Positions 17,669-26,011 of a stretch of 64,000 nt of DNA are shown here, piece by piece (positions within the stretch are counted from its first letter, which is position 1; every line of letters begins with the position of its first letter). Below the pieces are notes generated by a model that did not search any database, was not told where the DNA came from, and saw nothing but the letters and a program-made list of their open reading frames with translations. Origin of the DNA: Kineococcus endophyticus (lineage in GTDB: Bacteria > Actinomycetota > Actinomycetes > Actinomycetales > Kineococcaceae); contig NZ_JBFNQN010000010.1 in the NCBI RefSeq assembly GCF_040796495.1, forward strand, positions 62,001 through 126,000, read 5' to 3'. A program made the position numbers and the translations under genes.

Positions 17669-18605
17669 AGACCGCGGCCAGCGAGTCCAGGGCGGCGAGG
17701 CGGTCGTCGCCGGTGGGGAACAGGACCACCTCGTCGAGCCCGGCCGCGCGCAGGTCGGCGATGCGGGTGCGCACCGCCTCGGCCGGGCCGGCCAGGGTCA
17801 GGTCGTCCACCCACTCGTCCGGCAGCAGCCGGACGAACTCGTCGACGTCCGGCGTGCGGTCGCGCAGCGCCTGCAGGTCGGCGGCGTAGGGGGACGGCGC
17901 GGTGTGCGCGGCGGCGTCGGGGGTCCCGACCCACACGAGACCGGGCCGGACGGCGTCGCGGGCGCGGACCGGGTCGTCGTCGACGGCGGCCAGCTCGTAC
18001 CCGATGAGCCGGTGCTCCGGGCCCGCGCCGATCTGCTCGCGCGCCGCCCGCGCGTACGCGGCGGTCACGGGCTCGGCGAGCAGCGTGCCGTCGGCCTGAC
18101 GACCCGACAGCGCCAGCGACTTCGGGCCGCGCACGCCGGACACGACGAGGGGCGGCGTGGCCGGGGGAGCCTCGAGCCGGACGCCGTCGAGGTGGACGTA
18201 GTCGCCCAGCAGCGTCACGGTCTCGCCGTGCAGGAGGCGGCGGACAGCCTCGACGTGCTCGCCGAAGGACGTGAGCGGGCTGCGTCCCCAGGCGCCGACC
18301 TGCCGCATCCAGCCGGGCACGCCGTGGCCGAGGCCCAGCGTGAACCGGCCGGGGAACTGCTCGGCCAGCGTCGCGGCCTCCATCGCGGTGAAGACGGGGT
18401 TGCGCGCGGCGGCGGGCGCGATGCCCAGCCCGACGTGGACCCGTTCGGTGACGGCCAGGACGGCGGCGGCCTGGGCGAACCCGCCGCGGAAGCCGAGGTC
18501 CTCGATGACCCAGAGGCTGCCGGCGCCGAGCGCGTCGGCGCGCCGGGCGAAGGGCAGGACGTCGGCGGCGGGCAGGTCGCGGGGGAGGACGACTCCGGTG
18601 CTCAC
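17658..18605 (-). CDS. LLM-class flavin/F420-dependent oxidoreductase
   Basis: 315 residues, luciferase-like monooxygenase fold. Seen: TGVVLPRDLPAADVLPFARRADALG, SLWVIEDLGF, an RVHVGLGIAPAAARNP strand and FTLGLGHGVPGWM, all matching F420-dependent LLM enzymes. The start is set at GTG 18605 because a TAGCGT -10 hexamer ends 8 nt upstream, which suits a leaderless transcript. A GTG at 18614 would lie inside that promoter. Substrate unknown. It is divergent from the ECF transporter genes, and the two promoters overlap. Confidence 0.85.
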   Translation of the reverse strand: MSTGVVLPRDLPAADVLPFARRADALGAGSLWVIEDLGFRGGFAQAAAVLAVTERVHVGLGIAPAAARNPVFTAMEAATLAEQFPGRFTLGLGHGVPGWMRQVGAWGRSPLTSFGEHVEAVRRLLHGETVTLLGDYVHLDGVRLEAPPATPPLVVSGVRGPKSLALSGRQADGTLLAEPVTAAYARAAREQIGAGPEHRLIGYELAAVDDDPVRARDAVRPGLVWVGTPDAAAHTAPSPYAADLQALRDRTPDVDEFVRLLPDEWVDDLTLAGPAEAVRTRIADLRAAGLDEVVLFPTGDDRLAALDSLAAVFTA

Positions 18606-18612
18606 CCGCTGC

Positions 18613-18622
18613 ACGCTACATT
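18613..18622. promoter_or_regulatory. Overlapping divergent -10 elements sharing TA
   Basis: On the minus strand TAGCGT (18618-18613) ends 7 nt before GTG 18605. On the plus strand TACATT (18617-18622) lies 25 nt before the ECF ATPase start at 18647. Both hexamers fit TAnnnT and share the base pairs 18617-18618, so the two transcripts would start back to back from one melted region. Confidence 0.5.
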
Positions 18623-18646
18623 CCCCGGTGTGACCGGCGGGCCGAG

Positions 18647-19321
18647 GTGATCCGCCTCGAGGGTGTCCGGGTCGACGCCCAGGACCACGTGGTGCTCCAC
18701 CCGCTGGACCTGGAGGTGACCGAGCGGTTCACGGTCCTGGTGGGCCCGAACGGGTCCGGGAAGTCCACCCTCCTGCGTCTGCTCGACGGGCTGGTGCTGC
18801 CGTCCGCGGGCCGGGTGCTCGTCGACGGGCTGGACCCCGAGCGCGACCTGCGGGCGCTGCGGCGACGGGTGGGTTTCGTCTTCACCGATCCGGACGCGCA
18901 GCTCGTCATGCCGACGGCCGTGGAGGATGTGGCGTTGTCGTTGCGCCGCACGGACGTGCGCGACCGGGACGCGCGCGCCCGGGAACTGCTGGCCGCGGCC
19001 GGTCTCGGCGGTCTCGCGGACCGGTCCGTGCGCGACGTCTCCTCCGGGCAGCGCCAGCTGCTGGCCCTGACGACCGTGCTCGCGACCCGCCCCCGCGTCG
19101 TGCTGGCCGACGAACCCACGACCCTCCTGGACCTGCGGACGGGACGCCGGGTCGGGGACGTGCTGCGGAACCCGCCGGCCCACGTGGACCAGGTCGTCGT
19201 CGCCACCCACGACCTCGACCTCGCCGTCCGGGCCGACCGCGCGCTGTGGATCGCCGACGGCCGCGTGCACGCCGACGGGCCGGCGCCCGAGGTCGTCGCC
19301 GCCTACCGGGCGTGGGCGTGA
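18647..19321 (+). CDS. ECF transporter ATP-binding protein (EcfA/BioM-like)
   Basis: 224 residues. Walker A VGPNGSGKSTLL (about 31-42), ABC signature VSSGQRQLLA, Walker B RVVLADEPT and switch His in ATHDLD. The single-ATPase plus T-subunit arrangement and the short ATPase resemble BioM of biotin ECF transporters, but cobalt and other vitamins cannot be excluded. GTG start with a weak upstream GGGCCGAG. The stop overlaps the T-subunit start by 4 bp. No S-component gene (BioY-like) is adjacent. Confidence 0.87.
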   Translation: MIRLEGVRVDAQDHVVLHPLDLEVTERFTVLVGPNGSGKSTLLRLLDGLVLPSAGRVLVDGLDPERDLRALRRRVGFVFTDPDAQLVMPTAVEDVALSLRRTDVRDRDARARELLAAAGLGGLADRSVRDVSSGQRQLLALTTVLATRPRVVLADEPTTLLDLRTGRRVGDVLRNPPAHVDQVVVATHDLDLAVRADRALWIADGRVHADGPAPEVVAAYRAWA

Positions 19322-19962
19322 GGCGCGGCCTCACCGGGCCCCCGCCCCTGCTCGGGACCGCCGAACCGGGGACGTCCCTCCTGCACCGGGCCACCCCGCG
19401 CACGAAGCTCCTCGCCCTCGTCGTCGTGGGGACGGTGGTGGGCCTCGTCCGCTCGCTCGCCACGCCGCCGACGGCCGCCGCGTGGCTGGCGGGTCTGCTC
19501 GCCGGCTGCGTCGTCCTCGCCCGGGGTTGCCGGTTGCGCCGCGGGCTGCTGCGCGGGCAGGTGCGCCGGACGGCCTGGGTGCTCGTGGCGCTCGCCGTGG
19601 TCCAGACCTGGCTGCAGGGCCCCTGGGAGGCCGCGGTGGTCGTCGGCGGCCTCCTGGCCTGCCTGTGGTCGGCGACCCTCGTCACCGCCACCACACCCGT
19701 CCCCGACCTGCTGGACACCGTCGTCCGGGCGCTGGAGCCGCTGCGACGCGTCGGCGTCGACCCCGAACGGGCCGGGTTGGCGTTCTCGCTGACGCTGACG
19801 AGCGTCCCCGTCGTGGGTCGGCTGCTCGCCGAGTCGCGGGAGGCTGCGGCCGCGCGGGGGCTGGGGGCCAGCCCGCGGGCGTTGCTGGTGCCCACGGTCG
19901 TGCGGGCCGTCGCCCACGCCGAGCAGGTGGGCGAGGCGCTCGCCGCACGGGGACTCGACTGA
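19318..19962 (+). CDS. ECF transporter transmembrane T subunit (EcfT/BioN-like)
   Basis: 214 residues with membrane helices at about 35-55, 60-80, 90-105 and 110-130. A cytoplasmic coupling domain carries the two Ala-Arg-Gly signatures: AAAARGLGAS and, at the very C-terminus, EALAARGLD. These motifs dock the T subunit on the ATPases. Start GTG 19318 overlaps the ATPase stop. It works with the ATPase and a substrate-specific S subunit that must be encoded elsewhere. Confidence 0.87.
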   Translation: MRRGLTGPPPLLGTAEPGTSLLHRATPRTKLLALVVVGTVVGLVRSLATPPTAAAWLAGLLAGCVVLARGCRLRRGLLRGQVRRTAWVLVALAVVQTWLQGPWEAAVVVGGLLACLWSATLVTATTPVPDLLDTVVRALEPLRRVGVDPERAGLAFSLTLTSVPVVGRLLAESREAAAARGLGASPRALLVPTVVRAVAHAEQVGEALAARGLD

Positions 19963-19966
19963 CCGG

Positions 19967-20548
19967 ATGAGGCTCCTCGTCGTCTCCCACCCGGAGGTGC
20001 AGGTCGACCCGACGGTCCCCGTGCCGCAGTGGGGCCTGTCCGCAGCCGGGTGCGACCGGCTCCAGCGCCTGCTGCGGTTGCCGTGGGCGCGTTCGGCGGT
20101 TCTCGTGGCGTCCAGCACCGAGCGCAAGGCGCTGCAGACGGCGCAGGCGGTGGCCGAGGTCAGCGGGTGCCCGGTGCACGTCGACGCGCAGTTGGGGGAG
20201 AATGACCGCAGCGCCACCGGTTTCGTCCCGCCCGAGGAGTTCGAGGCGCTGGCCGACGCCTTCTTCGCCGAACCGGGACGCAGCGTGCGCGGGTGGGAGA
20301 CCGCGGCCGCCGCCCAGCAGCGCATCGTCCGCGCGGTGGACGGGGTCGTGGCGCGAGCGCTGCTGGTTGCCGACGCCCGGGCGGACGACGTCGTGGTGGT
20401 CTCCACCCACGGTGGTGTGGGAACGCTGCTGCAGTGCGCCCTGCGGGGAGTTCCGATCGACCGGCGCCACGACCAGCCGGGGCAGGGGAGCTGGTACTCC
20501 GTCGACACCGCGACGTGGGAGGTCGCGCACGGGTGGCGCCGGATCTGA
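19967..20548 (+). CDS. Histidine phosphatase superfamily protein
   Basis: 193 residues, ATG 4 nt after the T-subunit stop. The fold resembles phosphoglycerate mutase/SixA-type phosphatases: LLVVSHPE in place of the usual RHGE, WGLSAAG, SSTERKALQTA, and the second catalytic His in VVSTHGGVGT. The Arg of the first motif is replaced by Ser (SH instead of RH), which may lower or change activity. Substrate unknown. It may be co-transcribed with the ECF genes, where some neighbours dephosphorylate vitamin intermediates, but this is speculation. Confidence 0.75.
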   Translation: MRLLVVSHPEVQVDPTVPVPQWGLSAAGCDRLQRLLRLPWARSAVLVASSTERKALQTAQAVAEVSGCPVHVDAQLGENDRSATGFVPPEEFEALADAFFAEPGRSVRGWETAAAAQQRIVRAVDGVVARALLVADARADDVVVVSTHGGVGTLLQCALRGVPIDRRHDQPGQGSWYSVDTATWEVAHGWRRI

Positions 20549-20721
20549 GGTCGCGGGCGACAGTTTCCCGGCTGGCTGGAACCCCGACCCGGGACACCTC
20601 CCTGTGGGTGGAGGCCCTAGCTCGTCGGGTCCGTCGCCGCGAGATGACGTCCGTGTCCGCACTTCGGCCCGTGACGCACCAGTACTCCGGTGGAAGTCGC
20701 GCCGCGGGCGTTCGTCGACCT

Positions 20722-21054
20722 TCACAGCAGCCGGAGGGAAGCAGCGGCCAGTGCGGTGGCCGCACTCGCCGCGCTGAGTGTTGCCAACAGGCCGATGGCC
20801 CACGCCGGTACCGGTCGCAGCACCCGCACTCCAGCCAGCCAGTAGGCGCTCACCCGGCCCGTGAGGAAGCCGACCAGACACATCGAGGTCAGCAGAGCGC
20901 CGGGGATGCCGAGGATGAGTGCCCAGCTGACCCACCTCAGGTGGCCTCCCAAGGCCGCCACTCCGAACAAGGAGAAGAGGAGGAGGACGTACCCGACCAC
21001 GGCGCTGAGCAGCACCGCGGGCAGTACCCAGAGGAAGCTCAGGGACCGAGCCAT
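20722..21054 (-). CDS. Small integral membrane protein
   Basis: 110 residues from ATG 21054, with an ideal GGAGG 8 nt upstream. Three strong membrane segments (about 6-30, 40-62 and 82-105) and few charges. I do not recognise the family. The frame is open up to 21534, but that upstream part is low-complexity and has no ribosome-binding site. It stands alone in a gene-poor region whose sequence composition looks less G+C-biased than its neighbours. Confidence 0.6.
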   Translation of the reverse strand: MARSLSFLWVLPAVLLSAVVGYVLLLFSLFGVAALGGHLRWVSWALILGIPGALLTSMCLVGFLTGRVSAYWLAGVRVLRPVPAWAIGLLATLSAASAATALAAASLRLL

Positions 21055-21761
21055 CGTGCGTGCCTCCAGTCGTCGCAAGTAGACGGTGTCGGCGGTTGTG
21101 GGTAGGTCCTCACGAAGCCGTCGTCCTGCACTCACCTCAGCCACTCCCAGCGGTGGACCGGGCTCTCGAGAGCGGGAAGACGTGCCCTCGGCCGCGGGCG
21201 GACCACTGTTCACCAGGTTGCGCACGACAGTTCTCAGCCGGCGTGTGAGGTTTCGTCCAGCGGGCGGTCCGTCCACGCCGTCGAGCCTGCATGACACGAG
21301 TCCCGAGCCGCAGCGGCTGCTGATGACCTCCACCGGGTCTGTACGGCACAGGCACAGGCTCGGGGCGTCGCGTGACGGTGGAATGGTCGCCGAGACCTTG
21401 CCGCCCACTCCTGGGGGGTCGAACTCCCCAGTGGTGCACGGGCTCAGCGACAGGACTGGGACCAACAGCGGTTTCTCGACGGCGACCAGCGGAACCACTG
21501 CGGTGAGCTGGTGACGTCGCACGCTCACGATCATCGCCCCGCGCTGGTGGGCGGCGGGTGCGGTCTCGTTCTCCTCCTGCTGCCTCGCCGCTGTCGCTGC
21601 GGGAGCAGCAAGCCTCTGGGGCCCTCAGGCGTGTTCCAGCGGTATCGGTGTCGTTGCAGCAGTCAGGCGGGGATCGGTGGGTTTCGCCATGTCGATCTGC
21701 AAACCATTGCTGCACATGGATTCACATCAGCGAAGGCCTAGTTTCTCAGGCGGTGTTCGAC
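21055..21761. other. Gene-poor stretch, no feature recognised
   Basis: About 700 bases between the small membrane protein and the first DUF222/HNH gene. Open frames are short and lack both ribosome-binding sites and recognisable motifs. Base use is visibly less biased towards G/C at third positions than in the flanking genes. It may be degraded coding sequence, but I could not identify a parent gene. Confidence 0.4.
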
Positions 21762-21777
21762 TACCCTGGAACACGTG
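21762..21777 (+). promoter_or_regulatory. Leaderless promoter of DUF222/HNH gene 1
   Basis: TACCCT (21762-21767) is followed after 7 nt by the GTG start at 21775. This is the spacing of a -10 element whose transcript begins at the start codon. No ribosome-binding site is present. The -35 region (TAGTTT, 21739-21744) is weak. Confidence 0.5.
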
Positions 21778-23235
21778 ACCCCCACCGCCCAGCACGCAGC
21801 CCAGGACGCCCTCACGCGCCTGAGTTCCGCCCTGGACGACCTGCTCACCCTGCCGACCGGAACCCTCGACCGCGACGACGTCGACCACGCCGTGAGGTCC
21901 GCGTACGCCCTCGGCAACCGCCTCGACGCCGCCAAACTCCGCCTCCTGCGCGCCGCCCTGGACCACACCACCGACGGCACCGTCACCGACCTGCTCGCCA
22001 CCCACCCGGTCAACCTGTCCCGCACCCACGCCCGCAAGGACGTCGCCGCCGCCCGCCACACCGACCCCGACACACTCGAGGATGGAGGCTGGGACGGACG
22101 CATCGGCGGTCTACGCGGCGACCGCGGTTCCCTCGCCCGCCTCGGCGCGCAACTCACCGCCGGGAACACCACCCTGGCCCACGTCCACTCCGCCGTCACC
22201 GCCCTGCGCTCCATCCCCACCACCGTGCGCCGCGGCACCGTCGACGTGGAAGTCGAGATGGCTTCCGGTGAACGGGTCTGGACCACCAAACGCCGCTCAG
22301 ACCTGCTCGACGGGTTCCTCGCCACCGTCACCGCCACCCAACCCCTGGCCACCTCCACCCACGTCCTCGACGAGCTCCTCACCCGCCTGGACCCCGACCG
22401 CGTCGACCGCGGCTACCGCGACCTCGAACCGGACACCACCAGCCGCCGCGCCCTCACCTTCACCCGCCACCACGGGATGCTGCGCATGACCGTCGACCTC
22501 GACGAGCACGCCGCCGTCATCGTCCGCGCCGCCGTCGACGCCGCCTCCCGCCCCAACCCCACGAACGGGGCCGACAGCGCAGAACCCGACACCCGCTCCA
22601 CCATGCAACGCCGCCACGACGGCCTCGTCACCACCGGCGCCCACCACCCCGCCAGCGACCTCGACCCCGTCGTGGCCCACAAGGCGACCGTCGTCCTGCG
22701 CGCCACCCTCGACCACGACGGCACCGTGAACGTGGGAACAGCCAGCGTCGACGGGCACGGCCCCGTCAGCGACGCCACTCTGCGTGCCGCCACCTGCGAC
22801 GCCGACCTGTCCGTCGCGGTCCTGGACCGCCTCGGCCGGCCCCGCTCCCTGCACACCCAGCACCGGCACGCCACCCCGGCCCAACGCCTCCTGGTCGCCG
22901 AACGCGACCGCGGCTGCACCGCCCCCGGCTGCGGCGCACCGGCGTGGGCCTGCCACTACCACCACGTCGTCCACTGGGCCGACGGCGGACCCACCAGCAT
23001 CGAGAACCTCATCCTGCTCTGCGGCCGGCACCACCGCGCCCTGCACGCCGGACGGCTCGAAGCAAGGTTCGCCGAGGACGGGCTACCCGAAACCCGGACC
23101 CTGCACCGCCACCTCGGCCGGCTCGCCGACCCCGGACCCTGGACGCGGAACGACCACCCCGGCCTCCTGGCCCGAGCCCGGGAACTGTCGGCGACCCTCC
23201 AGCGCGACGACCCACCCGACCGCGCTGCGGCGTGA
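21775..23235 (+). CDS. DUF222 / HNH endonuclease domain protein
   Basis: 486 residues. A helical DUF222 (13E12-repeat-like) N-terminal region covers about residues 10-350. A C-terminal HNH nuclease domain follows at about 375-435: ERDRGCTAPGCG, HYHHVVHWADGGPTSIENLILLCGRHHRALH, with two Cys pairs for structural zinc and the conserved H-N-H. Such proteins are highly multiplied in actinobacteria and vary between strains; their function is unsettled (mobile homing-type nucleases have been suggested). Transcription appears leaderless. The end lies 3 nt from the convergent GGDEF-EAL gene. A second, diverged copy is at 41290. Confidence 0.9.
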   Translation: MTPTAQHAAQDALTRLSSALDDLLTLPTGTLDRDDVDHAVRSAYALGNRLDAAKLRLLRAALDHTTDGTVTDLLATHPVNLSRTHARKDVAAARHTDPDTLEDGGWDGRIGGLRGDRGSLARLGAQLTAGNTTLAHVHSAVTALRSIPTTVRRGTVDVEVEMASGERVWTTKRRSDLLDGFLATVTATQPLATSTHVLDELLTRLDPDRVDRGYRDLEPDTTSRRALTFTRHHGMLRMTVDLDEHAAVIVRAAVDAASRPNPTNGADSAEPDTRSTMQRRHDGLVTTGAHHPASDLDPVVAHKATVVLRATLDHDGTVNVGTASVDGHGPVSDATLRAATCDADLSVAVLDRLGRPRSLHTQHRHATPAQRLLVAERDRGCTAPGCGAPAWACHYHHVVHWADGGPTSIENLILLCGRHHRALHAGRLEARFAEDGLPETRTLHRHLGRLADPGPWTRNDHPGLLARARELSATLQRDDPPDRAAA

Positions 23236-23238
23236 CGG

Positions 23239-25107
23239 TCAGCGCAGGCGCAGGTCGATCTCGTCGGCGGGACCCGGTGCGCCGCAGTGGAAGCCCTGGA
23301 GGTAGTCGCAGCCGGCGGCCAGCAGGGCCTCGGCCTGCTCGGCGCTCTCGACCCCCTCGGCGACCACCTCGACGTCGAGCCCGACGGCGACCGTGACGAC
23401 CGCGTCGAGCAGGGCCCGGCGCCGCGGGTCGGAGGCGATCCCGGCGACGAGGGACTTGTCGACCTTCGCCATCCGCACGGGCAGGTCGACGAGCCGGGCC
23501 AGCGAGGAGTACCCCGTCCCGAAGTCGTCGATGGACAGCGGGTGGCCCCGGCGCTGCAGTTCGTGCAGGGCAGGCAGGACGAGCGGATCGATGAAACTGC
23601 TCTCGAGCAGTTCCAGTCCGAGGTCGCCCGGTTCGAGTCCGTTGCGCTCCAGGGCGTCCTGCAGCACCCGGCCGAGTTCGGGATCGGCCAGTTCGCGGGC
23701 GCTGAGGTTGACGTAGACGGTCTCCGGCGCGGCGGGACCGTGCGCCGAACGCCACCGCGCCAGGTGCGCGCACGCCTCCTGTGCGACCCACCGGCCGAAC
23801 GCCACGACCATCCCGCAGTGCTCGGCGAGGTCGACGAACTCCGCCGCCGGCAGCAGGCCGCGCGTGGGGTGCTGCCAGCGCAGCAGTGCCTCGACGGCAC
23901 GGACGGTCCCGGTGGCGTCGGTGATCGGCTGGTGGTGCAGCCGCAGCCTGCCCTCGGGCAGGGCTCGCGTGAGCTGACGCTCGAGGTCGCGCAGGGAACC
24001 GCCGGTCCCGGTCGCCTGCCCGGCGGGGTGCTTGGCGCGGTACATCGCGGCGTCGGCCTCGGAGAGCAGTTCCTCGGCCGTGCTGCCGGGACCGCTGTGC
24101 GCGACTCCCGTGCTGGCGGAGACGACGACGTCGACGTCCCCGAGGCGGACCGGGGGAGCGAGCGCACGACGCAGCCGGGCCTGGACCGCGTCGACGTCCC
24201 GCTGCCGGCCCTCGTCGTCCGTGGCGGGCAGGTCGTCGCACACGACGACGAACTCGTCGCCCGACAACCGCGCGAGCGTGTCCCCGTCGCGCAGTTCGGC
24301 GCGCATCCGCGCCGCCACGGCGGCCAGGACCCTGTCCCCGGCGGCGTGCCCGAAGGTGTCGTTGACGGCCTTGAACCGGTCGAGGTCGACGAAGAGGACG
24401 GCGACGCCGCGTCCGCGGCGTCGTGCCGAGGACAGGGCCTGGTCGAGCCGGTCGAAGAGCAGGACCCGGTTCGGCAGACCCGTCAGCGCGTCGTGCGTGC
24501 TCGCGTGCTCGAGGTCCTCCCGTGCCCGCCGCGCCTCGTCCCGGTCCGCGGCCAGCGCCAGGTACGACGCCGCGAGGTGCCCCAGGACCCGGACCCAGTG
24601 CAGCTCGCGCGCCCGCCACGTCCCCGGGACCCGGCGGTAGACGTCCAGGACCCCGCCGAGCCGGCCACCGCTCAGCAGGGGCACCGCGACGACCGACCGC
24701 CACCCCGCGGCGAGCGCCGAGTCGACGTACGACGGCCAGGCCGTCTGCACGGGGTCGAGGAGGTCGTCGACCACGACGTCCACGCCGAACAGCGCGGCGT
24801 CCTGACAGGGCCCCTCGGCGAGCTGCTCCTGGAGGCGCTCGGGGGCCTCGGGACCACCGGTGCTCACGTGGACCAGCCGCAGGTCGCCCGGGCCCGCCGT
24901 CCCCGCCGCCACGACACCCGCGCCGTCCACGCCGAGGTGCTCGACGGCCACCTCCACGAGGCGGCGCAGGAGGTCGTCGGTGGCGGCGTCGGCGGCCGCG
25001 GTGTCGGCCAGCCCCGCCACGGCGGCGAGGAGGGCCGCGTCGTGGTGCTCGGAGTGGGGGTCGGACGGGTCTGGGTGCAACGGCCGCTCCCGTCGGGACG
25101 GATCCAC
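23239..25107 (-). CDS. GAF-GGDEF-EAL cyclic-di-GMP turnover protein
   Basis: About 622 residues from GTG 25107 (the start is uncertain; the frame is open to 25368). A GAF sensor covers about 15-165. A GGDEF diguanylate cyclase domain lies at about 185-345, with active-site loop SGDEF and an RxxD inhibitory site (RDGD) five residues before it. An EAL phosphodiesterase domain follows at about 365-615, with EALLRW, NLSARELA, ELLESSF and DDFGTGYSSL metal/catalytic motifs. Both domains look intact, so it could make and degrade c-di-GMP under control of the GAF ligand. It is soluble, with no membrane helices. TAGGTT at 25154-25149 is a possible -10 on its strand. Confidence 0.9.
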   Translation of the reverse strand: MDPSRRERPLHPDPSDPHSEHHDAALLAAVAGLADTAAADAATDDLLRRLVEVAVEHLGVDGAGVVAAGTAGPGDLRLVHVSTGGPEAPERLQEQLAEGPCQDAALFGVDVVVDDLLDPVQTAWPSYVDSALAAGWRSVVAVPLLSGGRLGGVLDVYRRVPGTWRARELHWVRVLGHLAASYLALAADRDEARRAREDLEHASTHDALTGLPNRVLLFDRLDQALSSARRRGRGVAVLFVDLDRFKAVNDTFGHAAGDRVLAAVAARMRAELRDGDTLARLSGDEFVVVCDDLPATDDEGRQRDVDAVQARLRRALAPPVRLGDVDVVVSASTGVAHSGPGSTAEELLSEADAAMYRAKHPAGQATGTGGSLRDLERQLTRALPEGRLRLHHQPITDATGTVRAVEALLRWQHPTRGLLPAAEFVDLAEHCGMVVAFGRWVAQEACAHLARWRSAHGPAAPETVYVNLSARELADPELGRVLQDALERNGLEPGDLGLELLESSFIDPLVLPALHELQRRGHPLSIDDFGTGYSSLARLVDLPVRMAKVDKSLVAGIASDPRRRALLDAVVTVAVGLDVEVVAEGVESAEQAEALLAAGCDYLQGFHCGAPGPADEIDLRLR

Positions 25108-25188
25108 CGCCCGTGTCGGTCGAGCGCGCCCGGCGTCCGGGCACGGGCAACCTAGCGCGGACGGCGGCTGCGGGCTCGTCGGACGAAT

Positions 25189-25218
25189 ACCTTCCACTGG
25201 AAGGTTCCGGTGTAGCAT
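25189..25218 (+). promoter_or_regulatory. Promoter with palindromic operator for the sugar isomerase operon
   Basis: ACCTTCC (25189-25195) and GGAAGGT (25199-25205) form a perfect inverted repeat around a 3-nt centre. TAGCAT at 25213-25218 is a good -10; the matching -35 position (CTTCCA, 25191-25196) lies inside the palindrome. A bound regulator would cover the -35, as expected for repression of the operon starting at 25271. Confidence 0.5.
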
Positions 25219-25270
25219 CGGCCCGGGCCGGTCACCGGCCCACCCGTCCACGGAACGAAGGAGTCTCGAG

Positions 25271-26011
25271 GTGTCCCGGAAACCCTCCGTGCAGCTGTAC
25301 TCGGTGCGCGACGCGGTCCAGCAGGACCTGTCCGCCGCCGTGGCGCGGCTGGCCGAGATCGGCCTCACGCAGGTGGAGCCCTACGCGTTCCACACCCGCA
25401 CCGCCGAATACAAGGACGCGTTCGCCGCCGCCGGGGTCACGGCCCCCTCCGGCCACGCGCCGGTCATCGACGCGGAGAACCCGCGGGAGGTCTTCGAGGC
25501 GGCCAACACCCTGGGCATCACCACGGTGATCGACCCGTTCGTGCCCTCGGAGCGCTGGCAGACGGCCGACGACGTGCAGCGGATCGCCGAGCGGGTCAAC
25601 GAGCTCAGCGCCCTCGCGCACGAGTACGTCCTCGACTTCGGCTACCACAACCACCACTGGGAGCTGTTGAACACCGTCGACGGCCGCCCGGTCCTCGAAC
25701 TGTTCGCCGAGCAGCTCGAACCCGGCGTCGTCCTGGAGGTCGACACCTTCTGGGCCTCGGTCGGTGGCGCCGACACCCCCGCGCTGCTGCGCTCCCTGGG
25801 TGACCGCGTGAAGTTCCTGCACGTCAAGGACGGCGCGCGCAGCACCGACACCTCGCTGCAGCAGCCCGCGGGCCGCGGCGAGATCGACGTCCCCGGGATC
25901 CTCGCGGCCGCCCCGGACGCCCTGCGCGTCATCGAGTTCGACGCCTACTCGGGCGACGTGTTCGAGGGCATCGCCGCCTCCCTGCAGTGGCTGTCGGAGA
26001 ACGACGCGTGA
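25271..26011 (+). CDS. Sugar phosphate isomerase/epimerase (AP endonuclease 2-type TIM barrel)
   Basis: 246 residues; GTG start with AGGAG 8 nt upstream. The TIM-barrel pattern of IolE/IolI-type enzymes is visible: PSVQLYSVRDAV at the start, metal ligands in FGYHNHHWE, LEVDTFWASVGG, KFLHVKDG and the terminal VIEFDAYSGD. Members isomerise or dehydrate inositol derivatives and ketoses with a divalent metal. It overlaps the Gfo/Idh/MocA gene by 4 bp, a frequent pairing in sugar and inositol catabolism. The exact substrate is unknown. Confidence 0.87.
   Translation: MSRKPSVQLYSVRDAVQQDLSAAVARLAEIGLTQVEPYAFHTRTAEYKDAFAAAGVTAPSGHAPVIDAENPREVFEAANTLGITTVIDPFVPSERWQTADDVQRIAERVNELSALAHEYVLDFGYHNHHWELLNTVDGRPVLELFAEQLEPGVVLEVDTFWASVGGADTPALLRSLGDRVKFLHVKDGARSTDTSLQQPAGRGEIDVPGILAAAPDALRVIEFDAYSGDVFEGIAASLQWLSENDA

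Noticed and set aside
18606-18614. GTG 18614 as start of the LLM oxidoreductase
   Set aside because: This codon lies within the -10 hexamer of the proposed promoter; GTG 18605 gives the usual N-terminus.
21055-21534. Extended start of the small membrane protein
   Set aside because: The added 160 residues are low-complexity with no ribosome-binding site; ATG 21054 has GGAGG at ideal spacing.
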